DNA of 47,081 bases from UBA11957 sp963603285 (GTDB taxonomy: Bacteria > Bacillota > Clostridia > Lachnospirales > Lachnospiraceae), in the NCBI GenBank assembly GCA_963603285.1, contig CAVCMG010000022.1, positions 1 to 47,081 on the forward strand, in the 5' to 3' direction. The stretch's first letter is position 1. Each line of letters begins with the position of its first letter. The translations under genes were made by a program, and so were the position numbers. The notes under the pieces were generated by a model. The model did not search any database, was not told the origin of the DNA, and saw only the letters and a list, made by a program, of their open reading frames with translations. Positions 23,853-32,482 of the stretch are shown one piece after another.

Positions 23853-25331
23853 TTATACCCGTGCATACAGCTGCATCACCCGATGCACCTTCTCCACCAG
23901 TGCATCCGAAAAAGCATCCTTCTCCATCCGCCATGTCCAGTTGCCACCCAGCGTTGACGGATGATTGATCCGCGCCTCTTTGCCAAGTCCCAGATAATCC
24001 TGCATCGGAATCACCGCAAGATCAGCCACACTGCCGATGGCCAGACGGATAAAATCCCAGACCTTTCTTTCCTTCGTATGGTCGGCATTATCCATGTATT
24101 CCTCTGCAAAGGCATAATCCTCCGGCGACAGCTCATCCAGCCAGCCAAGCAGCGTCGTATTGTCATGCGTTCCGGTATATACCACACAGTGATGCGGATA
24201 CAGATACGGCAGATAATTGCTCGCCTCCCTCGCATCAAAGGCAAACTGGATGATCTTCATACCCGGATAACCGGAAGCCGCCAGCATATCCATAACCTCC
24301 TGCGTCAGATATCCCAGATCCTCTGCAATGATCGGCCGCTGTCCCATCTTGGCATTCACCGTATCAAACAGCTTCATCCCCGGCCCCTTCTCCCAGTGAC
24401 CGTTTTCCGCTGTCGGATCACCATACGGAATCGCATAATACGACTCAAATCCCCGGAAATGATCGATCCGCACTACATCATAGATCGTAAAACACTGCGT
24501 CAGCCTCGTCAGCCACCACGCAAATCCCGTCTCTTCATGATAATCCCACCGGTACAGCGGATTTCCCCAAAGCTGTCCCGTAGCCGAAAAAGCATCTGGC
24601 GGACACCCTGCCACCGCCGTCGGCACACAATTCTCATCAAAAGCAAACAGCTCCGGATTCGCCCACGCATCCGAACTGTCCAGCGACACATAAATCGGAA
24701 TATCCCCGATAATCCGTATCCCCTTCTCATTCGCATACGCCTTTAAACTCATCCACTGCTTATGGAACATAAACTGCTGGAACTTATAAAAATCAACCTC
24801 CCGGGCCAACAAAACCTTCTGTACCCCCAGCGCCTTCGCATCCCGCGTCTTCAGCTCCTGCTCCCACTGGGTCCAGCAGATACCGCCCTTCGCATCCTTG
24901 ATCGCCATAAACAGCGCATAATCCTCCAGCCAGTACGCATTTTCTTCCACAAACGCATTGTACGCCTCATCCGGAACAAACCGCGCAAACGCCTTTTTCA
25001 GCACCACCGGGCGATTCTGATACAGCCACGCATAATTGATCCCCCCATCCGGAACCTCCGCTTTCACCCCGGCACACTCTGCCTCCGTCAAAAGTCCCTC
25101 TTCCTTCAAGGTTTCCAGATCAATAAAATACGGATTCCCCGCAAACGTAGAAAACGCCTGATACGGCGAATCCCCATACCCCGTCGGCCCCAACGGCAAA
25201 ATCTGCCAGTACGACTGTCCCGCCGCCACCAGCTTATCTACAAAGTCCCGTGCCTCCCTCGAAAAGCATCCGATTCCATACTCCGAAGGCAACGAAAACA
25301 CCGGCATTAAAATTCCTGCACTTCGCTTCAT
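23853..25331 (-). CDS. malQ: 4-alpha-glucanotransferase (amylomaltase, GH77) MalQ
   Basis: A 492-residue cytoplasmic GH77 enzyme that transfers alpha-1,4-glucan segments between maltodextrins, releasing glucose. It opens with RSAGILMPVFSLPSEYGIG. The catalytic nucleophile Asp lies in RIDHFRGFE (about residue 290), the acid/base Glu in IAEDLG, and the third carboxylate in YTGTHDNTT. The C-terminal RINHPSTLGGNWTWR is also typical. Its length is normal for bacterial MalQ. The start at ATG 25331 follows AGGAGG by 9 nt. Downstream of a CUT1 importer, it fits intracellular processing of imported maltooligosaccharides. Repeat copy 3 lies between it and the permease gene, so it may be only partly co-expressed with the importer. 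Confidence 0.95.
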   Translation of the reverse strand: MKRSAGILMPVFSLPSEYGIGCFSREARDFVDKLVAAGQSYWQILPLGPTGYGDSPYQAFSTFAGNPYFIDLETLKEEGLLTEAECAGVKAEVPDGGINYAWLYQNRPVVLKKAFARFVPDEAYNAFVEENAYWLEDYALFMAIKDAKGGICWTQWEQELKTRDAKALGVQKVLLAREVDFYKFQQFMFHKQWMSLKAYANEKGIRIIGDIPIYVSLDSSDAWANPELFAFDENCVPTAVAGCPPDAFSATGQLWGNPLYRWDYHEETGFAWWLTRLTQCFTIYDVVRIDHFRGFESYYAIPYGDPTAENGHWEKGPGMKLFDTVNAKMGQRPIIAEDLGYLTQEVMDMLAASGYPGMKIIQFAFDAREASNYLPYLYPHHCVVYTGTHDNTTLLGWLDELSPEDYAFAEEYMDNADHTKERKVWDFIRLAIGSVADLAVIPMQDYLGLGKEARINHPSTLGGNWTWRMEKDAFSDALVEKVHRVMQLYARV

Positions 25332-25416
25332 ACAATCTCTCCTCCTGTTTCTCAATCCTCTAAATTCATTCTACACAAATCCAACCACAACATTCCGTCC
25401 CAGACTTCCATAACCA

Positions 25417-25609
25417 GGTTTGCCGCCCTCCGCCATGCCGCACATATATATGTAAGAATCAAGCGACTTTGCCTGAGCAAAAGGGACCTCCACTGGAGCT
25501 CCCTTTTCCATGCTAAGGCAGTAAGAGTCCGAGACTACAGGCTCGGACCGACGGAGGCGGAGCGCCGATCTTACATATATATGTGCGGCATGGTGGAGGG
25601 CGGCAAACC
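25417..25609. repeat. Structured intergenic repeat, copy 3 (full-length core)
   Basis: Inverted arms 25417-25460 and 25567-25609 (one G/T difference and one extra base) enclose a 106-bp core in the same orientation as copy 1. The core aligns with copy 1 along its whole length: AGCGACTTTGCCTGAG, the CTCCACTGGAG hairpin, the GTCCGAG/CTCGGAC hairpin and GACGGAGGCGGAGCG. The arms are specific to this site. The element starts 8 nt after the stop of the permease gene, as in copy 1, and lies upstream of malQ. Confidence 0.8.
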
Positions 25610-25616
25610 GTCCGTC

Positions 25617-26459
25617 TTATCCCTTCACAGCGCCAGCCACAACACCTTCAATGATATATTTCTGGCACACCAAATAAAACACAATAATCGGAATAATCGA
25701 AATAACAAGCACGCCCATCATAGCTCCCATATCCACAGACCCATAACCGCCCTTCAGATACTGGATCGCAATAGACAACGTCTTATACTTCTTCGTATTC
25801 AACACCAGCGACGGCAACAGATAATCATTCCAGATCCACATCGCCTGCAGAATAGAAACCGTAATACAAGTCGGCTTCATGATCGGCATAACCACCTGGA
25901 AAAACGTCTGGATCGGCGTACACCCGTCGATCATCGCCGCTTCCTCGATCTCCAGCGGAATCGACTTCACAAATCCCGTAAACATAAAGACCGCCAGACC
26001 CGCACCAAACCCAAGATAAATAATAATAATGCCCCACGGATTATCCATATGCAGCATATTTGCAATCTTGGACAGCGTATACATCTCCATCTGGAACGGC
26101 ACAACCATAGCGATCAGGCATGCCATATAAATGACCTTTGTAGCCGCATTGCGAACACGCACCACATACCATGCCGTCATCGAACAGCACAGAATGATCA
26201 CCGCCACCGACAGCACCGTAATAAATACCGTCCAGCCAAACGCCGGAATAAGTCCCGTCTTCTTGATACCGCGGACATAGTTTTCCAGTCCCACAAACGT
26301 CTTATTGTTCGGCAGCGCAAACGGCGCTTTACTGATATACGCCTTTTTCTTGAAAGAGTTGATCACCACAAGGATGATCGGATAGACATACAGCACACTG
26401 ATGATCGTAAAGATAACAGTCAGCAACGTATGATGTTTGCACAGTTTTTTCTTTTCCAT
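25617..26459 (-). CDS. Carbohydrate ABC transporter permease (MalG-like, CUT1)
   Basis: A 280-residue permease with about six membrane spans (first: LLTVIFTIISVLYVYPIILVVINSF). The EAA loop IEEAAMIDGCTPIQTFFQVVMPI contacts the ATPase. It pairs with the upstream MalF-like permease; the two genes overlap by one base (TAATG), with AAGGAGG before the start. No ATPase gene is in the operon, so a shared MsmK/MalK-type ATPase encoded elsewhere probably energises it. With malQ next door, malto-oligosaccharides are the likely substrate, though CUT1 specificity is hard to predict. Confidence 0.9.
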   Translation of the reverse strand: MEKKKLCKHHTLLTVIFTIISVLYVYPIILVVINSFKKKAYISKAPFALPNNKTFVGLENYVRGIKKTGLIPAFGWTVFITVLSVAVIILCCSMTAWYVVRVRNAATKVIYMACLIAMVVPFQMEMYTLSKIANMLHMDNPWGIIIIYLGFGAGLAVFMFTGFVKSIPLEIEEAAMIDGCTPIQTFFQVVMPIMKPTCITVSILQAMWIWNDYLLPSLVLNTKKYKTLSIAIQYLKGGYGSVDMGAMMGVLVISIIPIIVFYLVCQKYIIEGVVAGAVKG

Positions 26460-27301
26460 TACTGCTGCACCTCCTTAGATGTACTGATACGGTTCTGGAC
26501 AATGGCAATGATCGTTACAAGGATAAAGAACAGCACCGCTTTCGCCTGTCCGACGCCCTCGTAGCCGGTTCTGCCATAGAACGTATTGTAGATATTTAAC
26601 GCCAGCATCTCTGACATCTTGCTCGGCGCACCGTTGGTCAGCGCCAGGTTCTGGTCAAACAGCTTGAAGCCATTGGTCAGTGTCAGGAAAGAACAGATTG
26701 TGATCGACGGCATAACCATTGGCAGGATCACGTTCTTGAGCACCTGGGAGGATGTCGCACCATCCATCTTGGCTGCCTCGATCAGCTCGCCCGGAATATT
26801 CTGGATACCGGCAATATAGATAACCATCATATAACCGACCTGCTGCCACAGCGTCAGGATGACCAGTCCCCAGAAGCCATAGGTAGACGAATACGTCAGC
26901 GTACGGTCAAACATGGCCAGAATACCGTTTAATAACAGCTGCCATACATAACCAAGAATAATACCGCCGATCAGGTTCGGCATGAAAAATACGGTACGGA
27001 ATACATTGGTACCGCGAAAGCCCTTGGTCAGAAGCATGGCTACCGCAAAGGCCAGCACATTGATCAGCACGACCGTAACGATCGTAAATAATACCGTGAA
27101 TACCAGAGAATGGGTAAAATCACTCTCCTCAAAAATCTTGATATAGTTGGCAAGTCCAATAAACTTTGCGTCCGTAACCGTCGTGAATTTACAGAAGGAT
27201 AAATAGATGCCCAGTAAGAACGGGGCAATAAATCCGATCGTAAATGCAATGATCGTCGGCAGGACAAATATCGGAAAATACCGTTTAATTGCTTTTTCCA
27301 T
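26459..27301 (-). CDS. Carbohydrate ABC transporter permease (MalF-like, CUT1)
   Basis: A 280-residue permease, six predicted spans, beginning YFPIFVLPTIIAFTIGFIAPFLLGIYLSF. The EAA loop reads LIEAAKMDGATSSQVLKNVILPM. It forms the channel with the MalG-like subunit and receives sugar from the binding protein encoded just upstream. It is shorter than E. coli MalF, as usual for Gram-positive CUT1 systems. A GAGG site precedes the ATG. Confidence 0.9.
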   Translation of the reverse strand: MEKAIKRYFPIFVLPTIIAFTIGFIAPFLLGIYLSFCKFTTVTDAKFIGLANYIKIFEESDFTHSLVFTVLFTIVTVVLINVLAFAVAMLLTKGFRGTNVFRTVFFMPNLIGGIILGYVWQLLLNGILAMFDRTLTYSSTYGFWGLVILTLWQQVGYMMVIYIAGIQNIPGELIEAAKMDGATSSQVLKNVILPMVMPSITICSFLTLTNGFKLFDQNLALTNGAPSKMSEMLALNIYNTFYGRTGYEGVGQAKAVLFFILVTIIAIVQNRISTSKEVQQ

Positions 27302-27330
27302 AAAAGTTTTCCTCTTTCATTCCCTGAAAA

Positions 27331-27356
27331 TGGCGGGCAGGAACACCTGCCCGCCA
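27331..27356. other. Intercistronic hairpin between binding-protein and permease genes
   Basis: A perfect 11-bp GC-rich stem (27331-27341 with 27346-27356) with a 4-nt loop lies in the 92-nt gap after the binding-protein stop. Without a long T run it probably stabilises the upstream mRNA or partly terminates, raising binding-protein levels above the permeases. Confidence 0.6.
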
Positions 27357-27393
27357 CCTTCGTTTGCCTTCAAAAGTTGCTGTTTTGTTTTAT

Positions 27394-28818
27394 TTACTGT
27401 GCATTTGCTGCAGCATACTCTGTAGCCCATCCGTCAACGAAAGCAGTCTTTACTGCATCCCAGTCGCCTGTGCCCTGTGCATACTCAAGCAGTGCGGAAC
27501 CAACACCGTTTTTCCAGTTCTCACTCGGCATTGTGGTGAAGTTCCAGCTGACAGCTGTCTTGCCGGCTTTGGTGTACTCATCGTTAGCCTGTACCAGCGG
27601 ATTCTCCGGAAGGTAATCATCGAAGGTGCTGAACGGTGTTACAAAGCCCATTTCCTGAGCCAGTGCTTCGCGTCCTTCGTCACTCTCAACAACCCATGCC
27701 ATAAAGTCCAGTGTAGCCTGGATATCGGCCGGATCAGCCTTGGCGTTTACACACCAGTAGTTCTCAGAACCTGTGCAAAGTCCCTGATTCTCTTCGCCTG
27801 TAGCTCCGATGTAGATCGGCAGCATGCCAAGATCTTCGTCAGCCACTTCGTTGTCCTTGATATCGTTGTAAGCCCATGTACCATTCTGATAGAATACAGC
27901 CTCACCCAGAGCGAACTCGGAAGCGGCGTCCTCACCTGTCTTGGAGGAGATCATGCTCGGCTCACATGTTGCATTGTTGATGTACAGATCCCAGATGTTT
28001 TTGTAGTTGTCAAGGTATGTACCCTCGATCGCATCTGTGGATGTGATACCTTTGTCTTTGTACTCATAGTAGATCGGCAGGTTTGCCAGATGTGTCTTGA
28101 ATCTCCAGTCAGAGGAGGAATCCATACCTGCGGAAGTAAAGGCACCTTCTACACCCAGATCATCTTTGTTGGCCTGGATCTCTTCGGCAACTGTTTTCAG
28201 TGCGTTGAAGTTGTTCAGGTCGTCGATGGATTTGATGGTTGCATAATCCTTGCTGAAGTAATCGTTCAGAATCTTCTTATTATAGATGATACCGTAAGTC
28301 TCGATAACGTATGCGATACCCTGTACAGCATCGCCATCTTTCAGAGCGTAGTCATCGCTGACCAGATCGCCGTAAACCTTGCTGCCGGACAGATCGTAGC
28401 AGTAATCCTTCCATGTAGCCAGACCAACCGGGCCGTTTACCTGGAACATGGTCGGTGCATCGGATTTGGCCATCTCAGCCTTCAGAGTGGACTCGTACGT
28501 ACCGCTGGCTGCTGTCTGTACGTCAACCTGTACGCCGGTCTCCTCGGTATATTTGGCTGCAAGATCAACCCACTGGTCTGCCTGCTCCGGTTTGAAGTTC
28601 AGGTAGTATACCTTACCGCCCTCTGCGGAAGCTGTCTCAGAACCGGCGTCGCTGGCTGCCGGTGTCTCACTTGTTGCACTGCTCTCTGTTGCAGCACTGC
28701 TGCCGGATGTTGCTGCTGCACTTCCTTCTGCGGAAGAAGAGCTTCCACAGCCAGCCAGTGTACCTGCTGCCATTACAGCTACCATAGATACAGCTATAAA
28801 GCGTTTCATATTTCTCAT
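27394..28818 (-). CDS. Sugar ABC transporter substrate-binding lipoprotein (MalE-like, CUT1)
   Basis: A 474-residue lipoprotein. The signal peptide (KRFIAVSMVAVMAAGTLAGC) ends in a lipobox Cys, followed by a Ser/Ala/Glu linker (about 25-68). The mature part has the family-1 solute-binding fold: VYYLNFKPEQADQWVDLAAKYTEETG, MFQVNGPVGLATWK, YGIIYNKKILNDYF and a C-terminal ENWKNGVGSALLEYA. Aromatic residues (many Trp/Tyr) fit an oligosaccharide ligand. AAGGAGG lies 8 nt before the ATG. It heads the operon with the two permeases. A two-copy motif over its -35 region, and YesM/YesN genes just upstream, suggest activation by that two-component system. Confidence 0.9.
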   Translation of the reverse strand: MRNMKRFIAVSMVAVMAAGTLAGCGSSSSAEGSAAATSGSSAATESSATSETPAASDAGSETASAEGGKVYYLNFKPEQADQWVDLAAKYTEETGVQVDVQTAASGTYESTLKAEMAKSDAPTMFQVNGPVGLATWKDYCYDLSGSKVYGDLVSDDYALKDGDAVQGIAYVIETYGIIYNKKILNDYFSKDYATIKSIDDLNNFNALKTVAEEIQANKDDLGVEGAFTSAGMDSSSDWRFKTHLANLPIYYEYKDKGITSTDAIEGTYLDNYKNIWDLYINNATCEPSMISSKTGEDAASEFALGEAVFYQNGTWAYNDIKDNEVADEDLGMLPIYIGATGEENQGLCTGSENYWCVNAKADPADIQATLDFMAWVVESDEGREALAQEMGFVTPFSTFDDYLPENPLVQANDEYTKAGKTAVSWNFTTMPSENWKNGVGSALLEYAQGTGDWDAVKTAFVDGWATEYAAANAQ

Positions 28819-28865
28819 TTTCTTTTCCTCCTTGTTTTGTAGTGTACCCTTTTCTTGATGGTTTT

Positions 28866-28912
28866 ATTTTATCGGAAGGAAGAAATTTTCGATATATCAA
28901 TATTTTTCGATA
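28866..28912 (-). promoter_or_regulatory. Promoter and paired TATCGAAAA sites of the CUT1 operon
   Basis: A -10 box TAAAAT (28871-28866) has no good -35; instead two direct repeats TATCGAAAA (complement TTTTCGATA at 28886-28894 and 28904-28912, 18 bp apart) cover the -35 region and the DNA just upstream. This is the expected position for an activator such as the AraC-type response regulator encoded next to it. Confidence 0.5.
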
Positions 28913-29006
28913 CATATCAGAATTTTATGATATCTGAAAACCATCGTATATATTCTGCATTTCTGCGATATTTTATCCCATATGTCCCTGTGCTTTTTCT
29001 GCATAC

Positions 29007-29050
29007 ATTAAAAGACAGAACAGCATCTGTTATATGCCATCCTGTCTTTC
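29007..29050 (-). terminator. Intrinsic terminator of the yesN-yesM-lipoprotein operon
   Basis: Arms AAAGACAG (29011-29018) and CTGTCTTT (29042-29049), then TTTTAA on the minus strand, just after the binding-protein stop. It separates the regulatory operon from the CUT1 operon. Confidence 0.7.
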
Positions 29051-29058
29051 ACAGTTTA

Positions 29059-30783
29059 TTATTCTGCTTCTGTACTGTTTTTCGCCTGCCGTATTTCGTT
29101 CGCTCTGTCTGTCAGCTCCTGCCCGCCCTGGGCGTACCAGTCCTGCACATACTGGTCAAAGGTATCCACACTGGCCTCACCCGTAATGATCTGGATAAAG
29201 GTTTTCACTGTCAGATCCGTAAGTTCATCGCTTTTCAGCGTATTGTATTCCTGCGTATAGCCTTCATTGACATATTTGACACGTGCATTCAGAATCTTTC
29301 CCACGGCCACCACACGGGAGGTATAGGCCGCCCACAGAAAGCCGGTGCGCTTCTGTCCGTCCGACAGATATTCCTGACAGCTGTTGTAATACCCCTGCTC
29401 CAATACGGTCAGGTCTTTGTAGGCTATCCGCTTCTGCATCGCATCAAGAATACGCTTCGTGGTACGGAATACCGCATCCGAGTAGTCCGTATTGATCAGA
29501 AACGGCGTCGCCGCCTGATCGACGTTCATTCCCAGATACTGCCCCACGCCCACAGCTTCCTCCTTGCCATCATAACGGGCATAATCAAACAGTGCGGAAA
29601 TAATCTTCGGAATGATCTCCGGATGCTCGTAGCCTTTGCGGGCTACGATACAGTACTGCCGTCCATAGGATAAAGAGGTCTGGATCTCATTTTTCTCATC
29701 CGTGAACAGATACGGTTTCCACCGGGCATCCCCGTCATTCAAGCCGGAAAGCGGTGAATCTGCGGCCCACCACCAGCCAAAAAACGCACCGCAGCGCTGC
29801 GTGGCCAGAAGATCCGCCATATTTGTCTTTGTCCGCAACATAAAGCCCTGATCCAGTACCCCTGCCGCATACTGCTCATGCAGATATTCGAGCGCCTCTT
29901 TCATTTCCGGTGCAACAGAACCATTGACCATCGTACCGTCCTCTGTCTCCAGCCATTTGCCCGGATACGCATGGAAATAGTCAAACAGTGGATCCAGTGA
30001 AAAACAGCTGTCCGACTGTCCGATCAGGCTCGGTGCAAAGGCCAGCCCCACATTGCCCTCCGAACTGTTGCCCGGATTTTCCCGGACAAAGATCCTTATG
30101 ATCTCCATCGCCTGCTCCATCGTCTGGGGTTCGGACAGTCCCAGCGCATCGATCCAGTCCTTTCTCAGCCATAAAAGATTCGGCCCGGTATACACCTCCG
30201 TCTCCGGAAACGCCATCAGCTTCCCGTCATACGTGACCATATCCAGCTTGTCCTCGCCATAGCTGTCATACATCTCCTTGATCCGGTCACTGGTGCATGT
30301 TTCATAGACACCGCTCAGATCCTCGATCATATCCTGCTGCACTAAAAGATCCAGCATTTCCTTACTCGTCACCAGCATGATATCCGGCAGCTCACCCTCC
30401 TGGATCGCCATCGTTTCCAGCTGCTCATACTGCGTACCGCCCAGCCCCTCAAAGGCATCCTTGTTCTGTACGTTCAGAAGCTCCCGCAGATAGCGGGTAT
30501 AATTGTTATCCTCGTAGGTATCCGCAGAGGGCATGTTGGAATTATTTTCCGACGTCATCTTGCCCAGCGTATACGTCACCAGCTCGGGATAGCGCCCCAG
30601 CGGTGTCGTCATGGCCGTCTGCCATTTTGCTTCGGCCGTCGGATCCTTCTGATCTTTGGCCGTACTCTCGGCTGCAGAAGTTTCAGAAACCGCATCTGCT
30701 GTCTGTTTTCCACAGCCACCCAGCATACAGCCGGCAATTGTCCCCAAAACAGCCAGATATATACACTTAGTTTTCCATCTCAT
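29059..30783 (-). CDS. Second extracellular solute-binding lipoprotein, coupled to YesM
   Basis: A 574-residue lipoprotein of the large LplA-like solute-binding group. The signal peptide (KTKCIYLAVLGTIAGCMLGGC) has a lipobox Cys, then a short Ser/Ala/Glu linker. The body shows YLRELLNVQNKDAFEGL, PDIMLVTSKEMLDLL, LLWLRKDWIDALGLSEPQTMEQAM and GAFFGWWWAADSPLSG. The ATG at 30783 overlaps the end of the histidine kinase gene by 17 nt, with AAAGGG upstream, so it is translationally coupled to the sensor. It is separated from the permease operon by a terminator. It could be an alternative receptor for the importer or a ligand-presenting partner of the kinase; the coupling favours the second, as inference. 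Confidence 0.88.
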   Translation of the reverse strand: MRWKTKCIYLAVLGTIAGCMLGGCGKQTADAVSETSAAESTAKDQKDPTAEAKWQTAMTTPLGRYPELVTYTLGKMTSENNSNMPSADTYEDNNYTRYLRELLNVQNKDAFEGLGGTQYEQLETMAIQEGELPDIMLVTSKEMLDLLVQQDMIEDLSGVYETCTSDRIKEMYDSYGEDKLDMVTYDGKLMAFPETEVYTGPNLLWLRKDWIDALGLSEPQTMEQAMEIIRIFVRENPGNSSEGNVGLAFAPSLIGQSDSCFSLDPLFDYFHAYPGKWLETEDGTMVNGSVAPEMKEALEYLHEQYAAGVLDQGFMLRTKTNMADLLATQRCGAFFGWWWAADSPLSGLNDGDARWKPYLFTDEKNEIQTSLSYGRQYCIVARKGYEHPEIIPKIISALFDYARYDGKEEAVGVGQYLGMNVDQAATPFLINTDYSDAVFRTTKRILDAMQKRIAYKDLTVLEQGYYNSCQEYLSDGQKRTGFLWAAYTSRVVAVGKILNARVKYVNEGYTQEYNTLKSDELTDLTVKTFIQIITGEASVDTFDQYVQDWYAQGGQELTDRANEIRQAKNSTEAE

Positions 30784-32482
30784 CAATAATACCCTTTCCG
30801 CTCTCCGACAGCTGCTTCGGAATAAAGACCGTCACTGTGGTTCCCTGTCCCGGCGCACTCTCAAACAACATCTGCGCTCCGTTGCCATATAAAAGCTCCA
30901 GACGTTCATTGACATTGCGCACGCCGTAGCCACGGGCTTTTACGCTCATCAGCGACTGGCAGACCTCCGGCTCCATACCGACACCGGTATCCGTGATCGT
31001 CCAGACAAGCCGCAGCTTCTCCTCACGACAGCGGATCGTAAGCTTCTTTTCACCCGTATCCTTCAGATTCAGACCATGCTCCAGCGCATTTTCCACCAGT
31101 GGCTGCAGCACAAGTTTCGGCATTTTGTACATATACAAAGCTTCATTTACGTCATATTCCACAGAAAAATCGTAATCGTGCATGACCAGCTGGATATCCA
31201 GATACGACCGGATATTCAACAGCTCGCTCTCTACTGTGATCAGACTTTTTCCTTTATTTAACGTCGTCCGGTAAAAATCCGAAAGAGCCAGCGTCACATG
31301 GCTGATATCATCCTGTCCTGCAGCCAGCGCTTTCCAGTTGATCACCGACAACGTATTGTACAGAAAATGCGGATTGATCTGCGCCTGCAGCGCCTTCATC
31401 TCCTGCCGCTGCTGCCGGATCTTGCCCTCGTACACCTCACGGATCAGCGTATTGATCTCATCCAGCATACGGTGGAAGCTTCGCACCAGAATACCGACCT
31501 CATCCCGGGAATCATCCTCCAGACAGATCGTGCGGTGCTCCGGATCGACCGTATCCACGCTTCTTGTCAGCGCCTCGATACGGCGCACCAGAATCCGGCT
31601 CATATACCGGCTGATCAGAAGGATCGCCAGCAGACAGAAGCCGATAACCAGAAGGATCTGCCCCAGCATGACCATAAATTCCTGATAGATTGCCTTTTTC
31701 TCCATATAAATACAGACCGACACCGGCAGACTGCTGATCTTCTGGGTCAGAATCATATACTCGTCCGCCAGCTCCTCATAGGTCATATTCTGGGCAAAAT
31801 CCGCGTTCTGAAACAGGATGCGGTTTTCGCCATCCACCATCATAATGCCCGCGCCCTCTTTTTCAAAATACTGCAGCGGGTCGGTAAAGCTCTGCAGATT
31901 GCAGTATACGCCAAGATACGCCTCCGACTCATGAAAGCCCGGGAAGCTGCGGATCGACAACAGCTGTTCATGGCTGTCATCCGGCCACACCCACAGCGCA
32001 CTCTGGGCTGTCTTCAGCTCATTAAACCATGACTTTCCCTCGATCTCTGACAGCGGTGCCAGCGTCGTATCGTGGGCGATCTTTATATTATCCGAATAGA
32101 TCGTCAGATGATCGATACCGTCATGGTAGAATTTCGGCATATTCAAGACCGGATCCACGACCTTTGTATAGTCATAGTATACATCGTATTTTTCTTCCTG
32201 GGGCTTGTCCAGAATATCCTGCAATTCCGAATCAAACACCGTATACGTCAGCAGGTTGACATAGACATCCACCTGCCGTTCGATCGAATCGCAGACCTGC
32301 TTTAACGAAACCTCCATGGATTCCCGCTCCCGTTCCGACAGGATCTTCCGGAAGCCACTGACCATAAAGGAAGCCACGATCGCCAGCGGCACCAGACCGA
32401 CAATGATCATCACATAATTGATCTTTCGGCGGTATTTCATATTATGGATACGGGAAAGAAAGTCAGCTATCCAGCGTTTCAT
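30767..32482 (-). CDS. yesM: Sensor histidine kinase, YesM family
   Basis: A 571-residue membrane sensor. An N-terminal span (INYVMIIVGLVPLAIVASFMV) is followed by an extracellular sensing domain (about 45-265), a second span (MLGQILLVIGFCLLAILLI), and a HAMP region (about 290-345). The His-kinase segment is LQAQINPHFLYNTLSVINW, with the phosphorylated His about residue 372. The ATPase part has LVENALEHGLNLKD and DTGVGM. YesM kinases control sugar-uptake systems with their YesN partners. The ATG at 32482 has AAGGTGG 8 nt upstream; a GTG 4 codons earlier is possible. It overlaps the response regulator by 20 nt. Confidence 0.92.
   Translation of the reverse strand: MKRWIADFLSRIHNMKYRRKINYVMIIVGLVPLAIVASFMVSGFRKILSERERESMEVSLKQVCDSIERQVDVYVNLLTYTVFDSELQDILDKPQEEKYDVYYDYTKVVDPVLNMPKFYHDGIDHLTIYSDNIKIAHDTTLAPLSEIEGKSWFNELKTAQSALWVWPDDSHEQLLSIRSFPGFHESEAYLGVYCNLQSFTDPLQYFEKEGAGIMMVDGENRILFQNADFAQNMTYEELADEYMILTQKISSLPVSVCIYMEKKAIYQEFMVMLGQILLVIGFCLLAILLISRYMSRILVRRIEALTRSVDTVDPEHRTICLEDDSRDEVGILVRSFHRMLDEINTLIREVYEGKIRQQRQEMKALQAQINPHFLYNTLSVINWKALAAGQDDISHVTLALSDFYRTTLNKGKSLITVESELLNIRSYLDIQLVMHDYDFSVEYDVNEALYMYKMPKLVLQPLVENALEHGLNLKDTGEKKLTIRCREEKLRLVWTITDTGVGMEPEVCQSLMSVKARGYGVRNVNERLELLYGNGAQMLFESAPGQGTTVTVFIPKQLSESGKGIIDEMEN

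Noticed and set aside
12775..25609. Classical MITEs or insertion sequences at the three repeats
   Set aside because: The terminal inverted repeats differ between copies, no transposase gene is present, and no target-site duplication is evident.
27364..28842. A 492-codon plus-strand frame opposite the CUT1 binding protein
   Set aside because: It is antisense to a clear lipoprotein gene, is Cys/Val-rich without family motifs, and has no ribosome site; it is a by-product of codon use on the minus strand.
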